A stretch of 37,407 bases of DNA, from positions 1 to 37,407 of the forward strand of contig CAIQZX010000161.1 in assembly GCA_903876445.1 (NCBI GenBank), in the 5' to 3' direction. The position numbers were made by a program, and so were the translations under genes. Positions 8,627 through 17,414 of this stretch are shown here, piece after piece. Under the pieces are notes generated by a model. That model did no database searches, was not told the DNA's origin, and saw only the letters and a list, made by a program, of their open reading frames with translations. Source of the DNA: an uncultured Pseudomonadota bacterium (GTDB lineage Bacteria > Pseudomonadota > Gammaproteobacteria > Methylococcales > Methylomonadaceae). The number at the start of each line of letters is the position of its first letter. Position 1 is the stretch's first letter.

Positions 8627-10237
8627 ATGAAACTACTCGATTTCTTTAACCGTGAAAGCGAAGTTCCCAAAAGGCAGATGATTTTCACTGCTTTAATTTC
8701 GGGTTTGGCAAATGGTTATTTATTGATCATTATTAACAATGCAGCAGAAATGGTCGGAAGAAGTCCCGACTTACAAATACAGAATTTTTTTCTATTTGTA
8801 TTAGATTTGATTTTGCTGACTTACACAAAGCAATATGCGTTAAAGCAAGCCACAATTGCGGCTGAAGATGCTATTCATCGTGTCAGAACGCGCGTCACAG
8901 ATAAATTGAGACACACCGAATTGACTTATATTGAAACAGCCGGTCACGCTTCGATTTACACCCGCATTACACAGGATACAAGTTTAATTTCAGAATCTGC
9001 GATTATGCTAATTAACGCTTGTCAGCAACTTATCGTGGTTTTTATGTGTTTGCTATACATCGCATGGTTATCGATACCGGGATTTATGTTAACCGTAGGT
9101 ATTTTGGGCATGGCTATATTGATGTATTTTTATAATTCAAACTACATCAATACAAAACTACACGAAGCATCTGAAAAAGAAGCGACTTTTTTTAATGGCA
9201 TAAAAAGTATTCTGCTTGGTTTTAAAGAAATTAAAATTAACCGCAAAAAAAATGAAGCCTTATTTTCACATATCAAAATTGTTTCTAACGAAGTCAAAGA
9301 TATTAAAGTTTCAGCGGGACTGCATTTTGTTTTAGATTTAATGTTTGCTCAAACATCATTTTTCATTTTATGCGCCGGCATTATTTTCATTTTGCCCGCC
9401 GTCAGTGTAATAAATTTGGGACAGGTTGTTGGTATTACTATCGCTATTTTATTTTTATTTGCGCCATTAGGGATTGTTATCAATGCGTTTCCAATGTTTG
9501 TACGCGCCAACGTTGCGGTAGAAAACATTTATCAACTTGAATATGAAATTGATGCCGTAAGTAAAAAAGATTCGAATATAGAAACACAGCCCCCTGTTTT
9601 TGAAACTCTCGAATTTGATCAAATCAGTTTTCATTATCCACAACAAAACGGCGGATCAATGTTCGGGGTTAATTCATTGAGTTTCAAAATCAATAAAGGT
9701 GAAATTTTATTTATTGTAGGTGGAAACGGCAGTGGAAAATCAACGATGTTAAAATTATTAACAGGGCTTTATTATCCTTCCATGGGTAACATTTATGTAA
9801 ATGGTAAGCCATTAGATTCAAATGATTACATTCATTTTCGTGAACTTTATACTGCCATATTTACGGATTTTCATTTGTTTGATCATCTTTATGGCATCGA
9901 TAATATCGATTATGACGGCGTCGATTCGTTATTAAAAACAATGGGATTAGAGAAGAAAACATCGTTTAAAAAAGATAGTTTTTCCAATACCGATTTATCA
10001 ACTGGACAGAGAAAACGGCTTGCTTACATTTCATCCGTGCTTGAAGATAAACAAATTTTCATTTTTGATGAATGGGCGGCTGATCAAGATCCCGAATTCC
10101 GTAAATACTTTTATGAAATATTATTAAAAGAATTAAAAGCAAAAGGTAAAACCGTCATTGCGGTTAGTCATGATGACCGTTATTTTTCAGTAGCGGATAG
10201 AATACTGAAAATGGAATATGGACGAATTGTCAATTAA
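8627..10237 (+). CDS. Cyclic-peptide-type ABC exporter (SyrD/PvdE-like), fused TMD-NBD
   Basis: A 536-residue half-transporter of the length typical for SyrD/PvdE proteins. The N-terminal ~310 residues hold six membrane segments (e.g. IFTALISGLANGYLLIIINN; FFLFVLDLILLTYTKQYALK). The C-terminal nucleotide-binding domain has Walker A GGNGSGKST, signature LSTGQRKRL in place of LSGGQ (usual for this subfamily), Walker B IFIFDEWAADQDPEF and the switch His in VIAVSHDDRYF. Relatives export lipopeptides, pyoverdine precursors or cyclic peptides, usually beside NRPS genes. The only NRPS genes in the window are about 15 kb away on the opposite strand, so the substrate here is unclear. It may serve the receptor/SPFH block. 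Confidence 0.88.
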   Translation: MKLLDFFNRESEVPKRQMIFTALISGLANGYLLIIINNAAEMVGRSPDLQIQNFFLFVLDLILLTYTKQYALKQATIAAEDAIHRVRTRVTDKLRHTELTYIETAGHASIYTRITQDTSLISESAIMLINACQQLIVVFMCLLYIAWLSIPGFMLTVGILGMAILMYFYNSNYINTKLHEASEKEATFFNGIKSILLGFKEIKINRKKNEALFSHIKIVSNEVKDIKVSAGLHFVLDLMFAQTSFFILCAGIIFILPAVSVINLGQVVGITIAILFLFAPLGIVINAFPMFVRANVAVENIYQLEYEIDAVSKKDSNIETQPPVFETLEFDQISFHYPQQNGGSMFGVNSLSFKINKGEILFIVGGNGSGKSTMLKLLTGLYYPSMGNIYVNGKPLDSNDYIHFRELYTAIFTDFHLFDHLYGIDNIDYDGVDSLLKTMGLEKKTSFKKDSFSNTDLSTGQRKRLAYISSVLEDKQIFIFDEWAADQDPEFRKYFYEILLKELKAKGKTVIAVSHDDRYFSVADRILKMEYGRIVN

Positions 10238-10250
10238 AACAAAGCGAATC

Positions 10251-10277
10251 GAGGCGTGAAATTCTTACCAACGCCTC
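10251..10277. terminator. Bidirectional hairpin between convergent genes
   Basis: GAGGCGT at 10251-10257 pairs with ACGCCTC at 10271-10277 over a 13-nt loop. It sits between the exporter stop (10237) and the stop of the opposing ATPase gene (10289). T-rich sequence lies on either side (ATCGATTTTATTT to the right, TTTGTTTTAATT on the - strand) but there is no long U-tract. Confidence 0.5.
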
Positions 10278-10288
10278 AAAAATCGATT

Positions 10289-12499
10289 TTATTTCACATT
10301 TTTGTTATCTAAAAAATAGGTTTCAATAATCGAATCGATGCTGTTTTCATCACGTTTTATTTCTATCTTTTTTGAAGATTCGTCTAATAAAGGGCGTGTC
10401 GCAATATGAATACCGCGAATAAATGTAATTATCCAAACCCCTTCAACAATAACGAATTTCATTGGTAACATCAGCACAGCTAACGAAGATAGCAAACTTT
10501 TAGTAACCGCTTGTCGATAATTCAAACTTAGATTTTCTTGGTACGCTTGAGTCAATTCGAACAATGTTTTTAATTGCTCCAAATTATCATCCATCAATAC
10601 GACTTGTGCGCTATCCGTTGCGACATTTGTTGCCCCACGAAATGAAATTGATACATCTGCTCGGCGTAATGCCACAGCATCATTTATCCCGTCTCCAATA
10701 AAACAAACTTTACGACCTTCAATTTGTAACTTATCTATTAAACCCGCCTTCCCTTCTGGTAAAACATTGGCGAAATATCCATCCATTTGTAAGTCATTTG
10801 ATAATCGGCGTGTCGGTGCTTCTTGATCGCCAGAAATAATATACAAATTTAAACCGCGTTCCTTTTTTAACCAACGTGTAATTTCTAATGCTTCAGGTCG
10901 TAAAGTGGCATCTAATTCAATTGCGCCGGCTAATTTTTTGTTTATAGCAACATACGTTAAAGAACGTCCATCTATTACACATCTATCTGCATGTGATTGA
11001 ATTTCTTTTGGTAAATCTATTTTTTCCAGCGTCATAAATCGTTGACTACCAACTAAAATTTCATCATTTTCTATTTTTACTTTTATTCCGTAACCCACTT
11101 CATAATAAGCAGTATCAATAACCGGTAATTCTAAGTTTCGTTTATTTGCTTCGCACAATATCGCTTGGGCAATTGGATGGGTTTGACGATGTTCTGCTGT
11201 CGCCGCAAATCGCAAAACGTCATTTTCATTATGTTCGCGACACGCATGAATTCCAATAATATGAGGTTTATCTAACGTTAATGTTCCCGTTTTATCAAAA
11301 ACCAACGTATCAATATCTTTCAAAGATTCCAACACTCTGCCGTCTTTGACCAAAATGCCGTGTTCTGAACCGGTACTTAACGCATTTAGTAACGTAATCA
11401 TTCGCAAAGGCACAATGCCAACAACATAATTACAACCTAAAATGGCAGCTCCCGTAACAGGACCTCCGACTAATAAACCAAACATCCCTCCCGCTAACAT
11501 GGGCCAAACTGTATGTTCAACACTTGCGAATTCAGCGCGTAAATTATCAACACCATATTCGACTGTATGATTAAGAACGTCTGCAATTTTTGCAGCGGTG
11601 GTATCATTTCCTGATTTTTCTACACATACTCGTAACTTGCCACCTAATACAATGGTCGCTGCAAGAACAGTATCGCCCGCCGATTTTTCTACTGGTTGAG
11701 ATTCTCCCGTTAAGCGTTGCTGATCAACCAATGCCCAACCATCAAGAATTACACCGTCTACAGGAATCATTTGACCGACATCTAAAATCAATGTGTCACC
11801 CAATTTTAATTGCTCAAATGGAATACCGACTTCTACACCATTTACTTCAATCCAAACTTGCTCGGGTTTTTGTCCAAGTACATCAATTAAATCTTCCCGC
11901 GCTCCAATTTGAGTAATCATTTGAATTTTTTGGCACAATCCTGAAAAAATTGCGCCCACCACACCGATAAAGAAATATCCGCCTAACCACATCACAGCAA
12001 AGTAAAGACAAATTAAATGAATAATACCAAAGCGATTTTCTTTAAATGCAAGGCGATAACTTTCTTTAAACCACGGCCACAAATTGTAAATACCAATCAA
12101 AATAACCATTGAGATTAGTGGAATGCCTGTAAAATAAATATCTACCAACAAACCAAATGCGATGAATCCTAAACCTAAACGCCGATTACTGCGTTTTTCT
12201 TGAATACTTAAAGGACGTTTTTTATTTCCGACAATTTCTTGTAAATGTTGATTCCGAGCGCGTCCCGCAAGTATAGGATCAATATAGGTTCGCACAAGCA
12301 TTTGATAATCATCATCCGCTTTCGATAACATCATCATAAACCAACTTGGATCAAGTGGCGGATTGTTCGGATTGGCTTCCGCCACTTCTTGTTTCACCCT
12401 TTTTTCATCATAAAAATCTGCTAACGCAAAAGTGACAATCGATGCGGTAGCCTTAGCAATAACGGCAGCGGAAGCAGCAATAACAAGTAAATGAATCAT
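10289..12499 (-). CDS. P1B-like P-type ATPase lacking the CPC metal motif
   Basis: A 736-residue inner-membrane pump. Diagnostic P-type motifs are present: actuator TGESQPVEK (~residue 260), phosphorylation loop DKTGTLT (~401), the P1B N-domain HP locus (EHRQTHPIAQAI) and hinge GDGINDAVALRRADVSIS (~600). P1B ATPases normally carry CPC/SPC/CPH in the membrane helix before the P-domain; at that place (~357-365) this protein reads VVGIVPLRM, so the usual metal ligands are missing. There is also no N-terminal heavy-metal-associated domain. Instead ~90 hydrophilic residues follow a short N-terminal hydrophobic stretch. The family transports transition metals, but the substrate here cannot be assigned. 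It is a monocistronic gene convergent with the exporter. Confidence 0.85.
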   Translation of the reverse strand: MIHLLVIAASAAVIAKATASIVTFALADFYDEKRVKQEVAEANPNNPPLDPSWFMMMLSKADDDYQMLVRTYIDPILAGRARNQHLQEIVGNKKRPLSIQEKRSNRRLGLGFIAFGLLVDIYFTGIPLISMVILIGIYNLWPWFKESYRLAFKENRFGIIHLICLYFAVMWLGGYFFIGVVGAIFSGLCQKIQMITQIGAREDLIDVLGQKPEQVWIEVNGVEVGIPFEQLKLGDTLILDVGQMIPVDGVILDGWALVDQQRLTGESQPVEKSAGDTVLAATIVLGGKLRVCVEKSGNDTTAAKIADVLNHTVEYGVDNLRAEFASVEHTVWPMLAGGMFGLLVGGPVTGAAILGCNYVVGIVPLRMITLLNALSTGSEHGILVKDGRVLESLKDIDTLVFDKTGTLTLDKPHIIGIHACREHNENDVLRFAATAEHRQTHPIAQAILCEANKRNLELPVIDTAYYEVGYGIKVKIENDEILVGSQRFMTLEKIDLPKEIQSHADRCVIDGRSLTYVAINKKLAGAIELDATLRPEALEITRWLKKERGLNLYIISGDQEAPTRRLSNDLQMDGYFANVLPEGKAGLIDKLQIEGRKVCFIGDGINDAVALRRADVSISFRGATNVATDSAQVVLMDDNLEQLKTLFELTQAYQENLSLNYRQAVTKSLLSSLAVLMLPMKFVIVEGVWIITFIRGIHIATRPLLDESSKKIEIKRDENSIDSIIETYFLDNKNVK

Positions 12500-12910
12500 A
12501 AGGGGATATACTCTGCGATAATTGAGTGAAATTACCCATCTACAATTTAGAAAATGGGAAGCGTTTTACAGTTGCGGTGAATTTTACCGTTTAAAATTTG
12601 ATACACAATCTAACAAGGTTTGAAACAAGTTTGATTTTGTAAGTATGCGAGAATTCTACAATTCTGAAACAGAAAAATCAAAAACAGCTTCGCTAAATGT
12701 CGATACGTTACATTTAGAATTCCGCACTGTCAGTTAAATCTATTTATTTGTTATCATTAAAGATATATTCTCAGACCAAATCTTTTTAAGACAAGCATTA
12801 GGTGGCAACAGTATTTCCCCTTTCGCTTTGTTTAGACGTTAGGTTAATTTTTGAACAGAAGTTACTTTATTCGGCATAATTAAATTTTATAAATTGGAAA
12901 ATACAAACTA
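12500..12910. other. Divergent intergenic region between the ATPase gene and bamB, with an inverted repeat
   Basis: This 411-bp region must hold the promoters for the leftward ATPase gene and the rightward bamB-der unit. The only clear structure is the 8-bp inverted repeat CTAAATGT (12693-12700) / ACATTTAG (12710-12717) around a 9-nt spacer, with no U-run; it could be an operator or a hairpin. No ORF with a ribosome binding site was seen. Confidence 0.45.
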
Positions 12911-14098
12911 ATGCGTCGTATATTTTTATTATTTGCAGCGTTATCGCTTACAGCTTGCAGCACAATGGATGTCGTGAAAGATTCTGTTTCGGGCATTTCA
13001 GATTATTTTTCTGGTGGCGAAGATAACGCCGATCCACCAGCAGTTTTGACTGAGTTAAATGCAGAAGTGCAAATTGAAAAATTGTGGAGTTCATCAACGG
13101 GTGTTGGAGCAAATGAACAAACCGTTAAACTCGCGCCAGCGATTCACAATCAAAAAATTATCACAGCTGACCGCGAAGGTCTTGTACAAGCGCGACATTT
13201 AGCAACCGGCGATAAAGTTTGGGAATTTGATAGTGAATTAAAATTATCAGGCGGGGTCGGTTTAGGTGCAGAAACCGTTATTTTAGGTTCAAGTAACGCC
13301 GATGTTATTGCTTTAAATAGTGACACGGGTGAAAAAATTTGGTCGGTCAGAGTGTCGAGCGAAGTATTAGCGATTCCCGTTGTGGCAAAACACGTTGTTA
13401 TCATTCGCACCACCGATGGCACAATTACCGCGTTAAATGAACAAACCGGCGCGAAATTATGGAGTTATGAACACAATGTTCCTGCGTTAAGTATTCGCGG
13501 TACAGGCGCACCTATATGTGTTGATGACAAAGTTATTGCAGGCTACGACAACGGTAAAATGGTTGCCTTAGATTTGCGAAATGGAAAATATGCGTGGGAA
13601 ACGACGATTTCCGTACCGAAAGGACGTTCTGAAGTCGAGCGTTTAGTAGATTTAGATGTTGATCCGATTGAAATTAACGATGTGATTTATGTCGCCAGTT
13701 ATCGAGGCGGTATCGCCGCAATTTCTGCTTCGGACGGTGATGCAATGTGGCATAACGAAAGTATTTCATCCTATTCGGGTTTAAGTAACGATTTCCGTTA
13801 TTTATATTTGAGTGATTCGCATGGTCATGTTTGGCAAATTGACCAACGCAGCGGTGGCGGATTATGGCAACAAAAAGATTTACATCATCGTCGTTTAACA
13901 GCCCCTGCGACCTATCAGAATTATGTTGTTGTCGGTGATTTTGAAGGATATGTTCATTGGTTAAGCAGCACCGACGGACGACAACTCGGACGCATTCAAG
14001 TTTCTGACAGCCCTATTGAAAATAAACCCGTTGTTGTCGATGATGTCGTTTATATTTATGCTAAAGATGGTTCGATTGCCGCATTGAAAGCAAAATAA
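12911..14098 (+). CDS. bamB: Outer membrane assembly lipoprotein BamB
   Basis: A 395-residue PQQ-repeat beta-propeller lipoprotein of normal family length. A signal peptide with lipobox LTAC (Cys16) is followed by repeated blades of the type ALNEQTGAKLWSYEHN, ALDLRNGKYAWETTIS and QIDQRSGGGLWQQKDL. BamB is the accessory lipoprotein of the BAM complex that inserts beta-barrel proteins into the outer membrane; it acts on the periplasmic face. The next gene is der, the conserved bamB-der order of gammaproteobacteria, although the usual upstream hisS/yfgM genes are absent. Confidence 0.95.
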   Translation: MRRIFLLFAALSLTACSTMDVVKDSVSGISDYFSGGEDNADPPAVLTELNAEVQIEKLWSSSTGVGANEQTVKLAPAIHNQKIITADREGLVQARHLATGDKVWEFDSELKLSGGVGLGAETVILGSSNADVIALNSDTGEKIWSVRVSSEVLAIPVVAKHVVIIRTTDGTITALNEQTGAKLWSYEHNVPALSIRGTGAPICVDDKVIAGYDNGKMVALDLRNGKYAWETTISVPKGRSEVERLVDLDVDPIEINDVIYVASYRGGIAAISASDGDAMWHNESISSYSGLSNDFRYLYLSDSHGHVWQIDQRSGGGLWQQKDLHHRRLTAPATYQNYVVVGDFEGYVHWLSSTDGRQLGRIQVSDSPIENKPVVVDDVVYIYAKDGSIAALKAK

Positions 14099-14110
14099 AT
14101 CAAAAAAAAC

Positions 14111-14138
14111 AGGTTCAAGATATTTTTATTTTGAACCT
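14111..14138 (+). terminator. Hairpin between bamB and der
   Basis: AGGTTCAA (14111-14118) pairs with TTGAACCT (14131-14138), extendable by ATA/TAT. It is 12 nt after the bamB stop and lacks a good U-run, so it is probably a partial terminator or mRNA-stability element within the bamB-der unit. Confidence 0.45.
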
Positions 14139-14167
14139 TTCACCTATCTCTTAATCTTGTAGAAATT

Positions 14168-15565
14168 ATGTTACCCGTAATCGCTTTAGTCGGTCGTCCA
14201 AACGTGGGCAAATCGACCTTATTTAATTATTTAACCAAAACGCGCGACGCAATCGTCGCAGATTTCGCGGGCTTGACTCGTGACCGTCAATACGGACGAG
14301 TCAAAAACAAAGAAATTCGCCAATGCCTTGTCGTCGATACAGGTGGAATCATGGACGACGCGCAAGGTATTGATCAAGTTGCGCGAAAACAAGTGCAAAT
14401 CGCACTCGAAGAAGCCGATATTGTTTTTTTTATGGTGGATGGACGTGCGGGTTTAAGCACCTCAGACAAAGTTATCGCTGATACGTTGCGCCGATTGAGC
14501 AAACCTGTGATTTTAGTCACGAATAAAACCGACGGTGTGGATTCATTTTCTGCGATTTCTGATTTTTACAGTTTAGCATTAGGTGAACCTGTAAAAATTG
14601 CCGCCTCACATGGAACAGGTGTTCCCGAATTATTACGAATGGCAGATAAATTATTGCCAATCGCCATCGAAGAAGAAGTTGAAGACAAAGACGAAATCCG
14701 CATCGCAATTGTTGGTCGTCCGAATGTTGGTAAATCCACATTAGTTAATCGCTTATTGGGCGAAGAACGGGTTGTCGTATTCGATGAAGCGGGAACAACT
14801 CGTGACAGCATTTACATTCCCTTTGAACGTGACGGCAGAAAATTTACGTTAATTGATACGGCTGGAATGCGTCGCCGTTCACGGATTGATGAAGTAATTG
14901 AAAAATTCAGTGTATTAAAAGCCTTGCAAGCGGTTGAAAAAGCGAATGTTGTGATTTACATGATTGATGCCCGTGAAGGTATTACCGACCAAGACGCGCA
15001 TTTGCTCGGTTTGGTTTTAGAAGCCGGTAGAGCGTTAATTATTGGTTTAAATAAATGGGATGGCATTTCGACTGACCAAAAAAATACGATTAGCCGTTTG
15101 TTAGAAGTGAAATTAACCTTTGTAGATTTCGCCGAAAAGCACCCCATTTCAGCTTTACACGGCAGCGGCGTGGGTAAAATGTTCGACCGTGTACAAAGTT
15201 TGTATGAAGCCGCAATGCTTGATATGTCAACGCCGAATTTGACGCGAATGTTGAAAGAAGCCACGTTAGCGCATCAACCACCGATGGTAAATGGACGACG
15301 GATTAAATTGAAATACGCGCATCAAGGTGGACGGAATCCGCCAATTGTCGTTATTCATGGCGCACAAACCGATGAATTACCTGAATCCTATAAACGTTAT
15401 TTGATCAATTATTATCGAACCGCAATGCAATTGAGCGGCACGCCGATTCGGATTGTTTTCAAATCACCTGTTAATCCATTCCAAGATAAAAAACCTAAAA
15501 TAACGGAATGGGAAGTTAAAAAAAGAGCGCGTTTAACACGCCGAGCTAAAGCGAAAAGCCAATAA
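14168..15565 (+). CDS. der: Ribosome biogenesis GTPase Der (EngA)
   Basis: A 465-residue protein with two tandem GTPase domains. P-loops GRPNVGKSTLFN (~residue 8) and GRPNVGKSTLVN (~182) are followed by DTGG and DTAG switch II motifs and NKTD/NKWD specificity motifs. The C-terminal ~100 residues form the KH-like domain (PPIVVIHGAQTDELPESYKR). Der acts in 50S subunit maturation and is essential in most bacteria. It follows bamB by about 70 nt. The long reverse-strand frames inside it are shadows. Confidence 0.97.
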   Translation: MLPVIALVGRPNVGKSTLFNYLTKTRDAIVADFAGLTRDRQYGRVKNKEIRQCLVVDTGGIMDDAQGIDQVARKQVQIALEEADIVFFMVDGRAGLSTSDKVIADTLRRLSKPVILVTNKTDGVDSFSAISDFYSLALGEPVKIAASHGTGVPELLRMADKLLPIAIEEEVEDKDEIRIAIVGRPNVGKSTLVNRLLGEERVVVFDEAGTTRDSIYIPFERDGRKFTLIDTAGMRRRSRIDEVIEKFSVLKALQAVEKANVVIYMIDAREGITDQDAHLLGLVLEAGRALIIGLNKWDGISTDQKNTISRLLEVKLTFVDFAEKHPISALHGSGVGKMFDRVQSLYEAAMLDMSTPNLTRMLKEATLAHQPPMVNGRRIKLKYAHQGGRNPPIVVIHGAQTDELPESYKRYLINYYRTAMQLSGTPIRIVFKSPVNPFQDKKPKITEWEVKKRARLTRRAKAKSQ

Positions 15566-15575
15566 AAATTGGCAA

Positions 15576-15604
15576 AAAAAAGCGGATTTTAAAATCCGCT
15601 TTTT
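15576..15604. terminator. Strong bidirectional Rho-independent terminator between der and secF
   Basis: The perfect 20-nt palindrome AGCGGATTTTAAAATCCGCT (15581-15600) is flanked by an A-run on the left and TTTT on the right. It serves the convergent der (+) and secF (-) transcripts. Confidence 0.9.
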
Positions 15605-15624
15605 CGTTCTTAGACGTTTATTGC

Positions 15625-16551
15625 CTATGGCAAATGTGCGATGTCCGAATTATCTTTTACTGGAATCATCAAATCGGCAGGACTAATTCCCAACATTAAC
15701 GCTGCTGGACTAGCAATAAAAATGGATGAATACGTTCCAAAAAATACACCAAATAAAAGCACTAACGAAAAGTTATGAATTGTTTCGCCACCCAAGAAAA
15801 ATAGCGACACCAATACCAACAAAACGGTTAATGAAGTCATAATCGTGCGGCTTAATGTGACGTTAACCGAAATGTTCATGATTTCTTCGGTAGATTTGTC
15901 GCGGAATTCGCGGAAACCTTCTCGAATTCGGTCATAAACCACAATCGTATCGTTGAGCGAGTACCCGATTAACGCTAAAACCGCCGCTAAAACCGTTAAA
16001 TCAAACTCTAATCCTAGAATCGAAAACAATCCCAACGTCACAATTACGTCGTGAAAGGTAGCGATAATCGCACCGAGCGAAAATTTCCACTCAAATCGCC
16101 ATGCGATATACGCCAAAATCGCCAATGACGAATAAAGCAACGCTAAAAAACCATCTTCCGCCAAATCATCACCCACTTGAGGGCCAACGAATTCAACACG
16201 ACGCAAACGCGCAGGTTCTGCCATATCTTTGTTAATCGTGTCCAAAACTTTGGTGCTTAAATCCGCGCTACTGACACCTTCTTGAAGTTTGAGGCGAATT
16301 AACACATCTTTTGCCGTCCCAAAATTTTGAACGGTGGCATCTTCAAAACCTTCGGTGTCCAGTTTTTGCCGCAACGCATTTAAATCGGCGGGTTGTTGAT
16401 AACCCACTTCGATAAGTGTACCGCCTGTGAAATCGATGCCCATGTGCAAGCCTTGTGTGGCGAGCGAAATAACCGAAATCAATGAAAGTAAGCCCGAAAA
16501 AATCAGTGCCTTATTCCGATTACCAATAAAATTTATAGTTGTTGTTTTCAT
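15625..16551 (-). CDS. secF: Protein translocase subunit SecF
   Basis: A 308-residue inner-membrane protein of typical SecF length. The N-terminal membrane segment is followed by the signature GIDFTGGTLIEV, a periplasmic domain, and the conserved membrane region (FVGPQVGDDLAEDGFLALLY; AAVLALIGYSLNDTIVVYDR; TLSRTIMTSLTVLLVLVSLF). SecDF uses the proton gradient to complete export of preproteins after SecA. In most bacteria secD lies directly upstream and is co-transcribed; here the upstream side holds a repeat and a decayed gene instead, so secD must be elsewhere or lost from this place. Confidence 0.95.
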   Translation of the reverse strand: MKTTTINFIGNRNKALIFSGLLSLISVISLATQGLHMGIDFTGGTLIEVGYQQPADLNALRQKLDTEGFEDATVQNFGTAKDVLIRLKLQEGVSSADLSTKVLDTINKDMAEPARLRRVEFVGPQVGDDLAEDGFLALLYSSLAILAYIAWRFEWKFSLGAIIATFHDVIVTLGLFSILGLEFDLTVLAAVLALIGYSLNDTIVVYDRIREGFREFRDKSTEEIMNISVNVTLSRTIMTSLTVLLVLVSLFFLGGETIHNFSLVLLFGVFFGTYSSIFIASPAALMLGISPADLMIPVKDNSDIAHLP

Positions 16552-16660
16552 TATTTTTTTAGTTTGAGGAAATACAAAACCGTTCGATAGAACAGAACGT
16601 AGCTAGGTTAAGTGAAACAAAAGGCGGATTCAAGTAGCGCGTAAAATTACAGCCAAGAAT

Positions 16661-16689
16661 AAAAAAAAGCCGTTTAAAAACAGGCTTTC
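16661..16689 (-). terminator. Rho-independent terminator on the - strand, upstream of secF
   Basis: AAAGCC (16666-16671) pairs with GGCTTT (16683-16688). On the - strand the stem is followed by a run of eight T's, and on the + strand by CTTTTTT. It is placed to end transcripts from the decayed leftward gene at 16856-17246. Confidence 0.7.
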
Positions 16690-16710
16690 TTTTTTGATAA
16701 GTTAAAGCAC

Positions 16711-16831
16711 ATCCCCCAGCCTTTCAGGCTGCCCCCTTCAAAGGGGGCGAAACCATTTAAAATCAAAAGCAGTTGGTTTTTACTGGTTTTCCCCCTTGAA
16801 AAGTGGGAGGCTGCGAAGAGCAGAGGGGGAT
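16711..16831. repeat. GC-rich extragenic repeat with nested inverted repeats
   Basis: The outer ends ATCCCCC (16711-16717) and GGGGGAT (16825-16831) are inverted. Inside are AGCC/GGCT (16718-16730) and the strong hairpin GCCCCCTTCAAAGGGGGC (16731-16748), with a related CCCCCTTGAAAAGTGGG further right. It is very GC-rich against an AT-rich background and lies between a decayed gene and a terminator. The layout is that of REP/MITE-like dispersed elements; other genome copies are expected but none is seen in this window. Confidence 0.65.
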
Positions 16832-16855
16832 TTTCTTTAAACGTGAATTACAAAA

Positions 16856-17246
16856 TTATTTCGAAACACCCGTAATCGTCACCGTCACGTTTTCCCCTTT
16901 TTTAGCTTTCAAACCCGCCGCCGTACAATTCCATTCCGTCGCGCCATCTGCCAAAGCAATTTTTTTTCTCACGCCTGTTTTCACATTTTTACAGACCTCG
17001 CTGTATTTATGAACGCCTTTGATATTGCCGCTGATACCGCCTAAAGTTCTAAACAAAACATTATCTAATTAAACAGATAACGAGCCATTTTTGCGTGTGT
17101 TACCACCATCGTCTGAACTGATGCCAATAGTTAGCACAATGCGTGATGTGAAATCTGGAATTTGCGTTGAAATCTAAGTTGTATCTGCTGTGCGTTTGTA
17201 GCGAATAAACCAATTTTCAGTCAATCTTTTGTTTTAGGTTGAACAT
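16856..17246 (-). pseudogene. Decayed small gene with one frameshift and two in-frame stops
   Basis: A good start survives at ATG 17246 with AGGAGA at 17255-17260 (8-nt spacing), but that frame stops after nine codons. In the adjacent frame a protein-like sequence continues: TENWFIRYKRTADTT, stop (17176), IPDFTSRIVLTIGISSDDGG, NTRKNGSLSV, stop (17071), then an open 66-codon frame containing two cysteines and ending GENVTVTITGVSK. The two stops share the frame of the surviving 3' part, showing one ancestral gene. The product family is not recognised; a small secreted or surface beta-protein is possible from the V-T-V-T pattern, but this is a guess. Confidence 0.65.
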
Positions 17247-17414
17247 TTTTTGAATCTCCTGAAAAGGAATAAAAAGTTTTAGCGGCATTTACTGAAACAG
17301 CCGATTTGACTTGTAAAGTAAAAAGGGAATTACTACATAATTTTCTGTCAAATTTGAAAATAACGCGCAATGTGTTTAGGCTTTCAAAATATTCACTTTA
17401 AAACGAGTTCAATT

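Noticed and set aside
17281-17345. Promoter candidate TTGACT ... TACATAAT before hypC
   Set aside because: Spacing of the best -10 candidates (19-22 nt) does not fit a sigma70 promoter.
17370-17414. N-terminal extension of HypC from ATG 17370
   Set aside because: HypC must start MCLAVPxK with Cys2 exposed, which occurs at 17415; the upstream MCLGFQ is coincidental.
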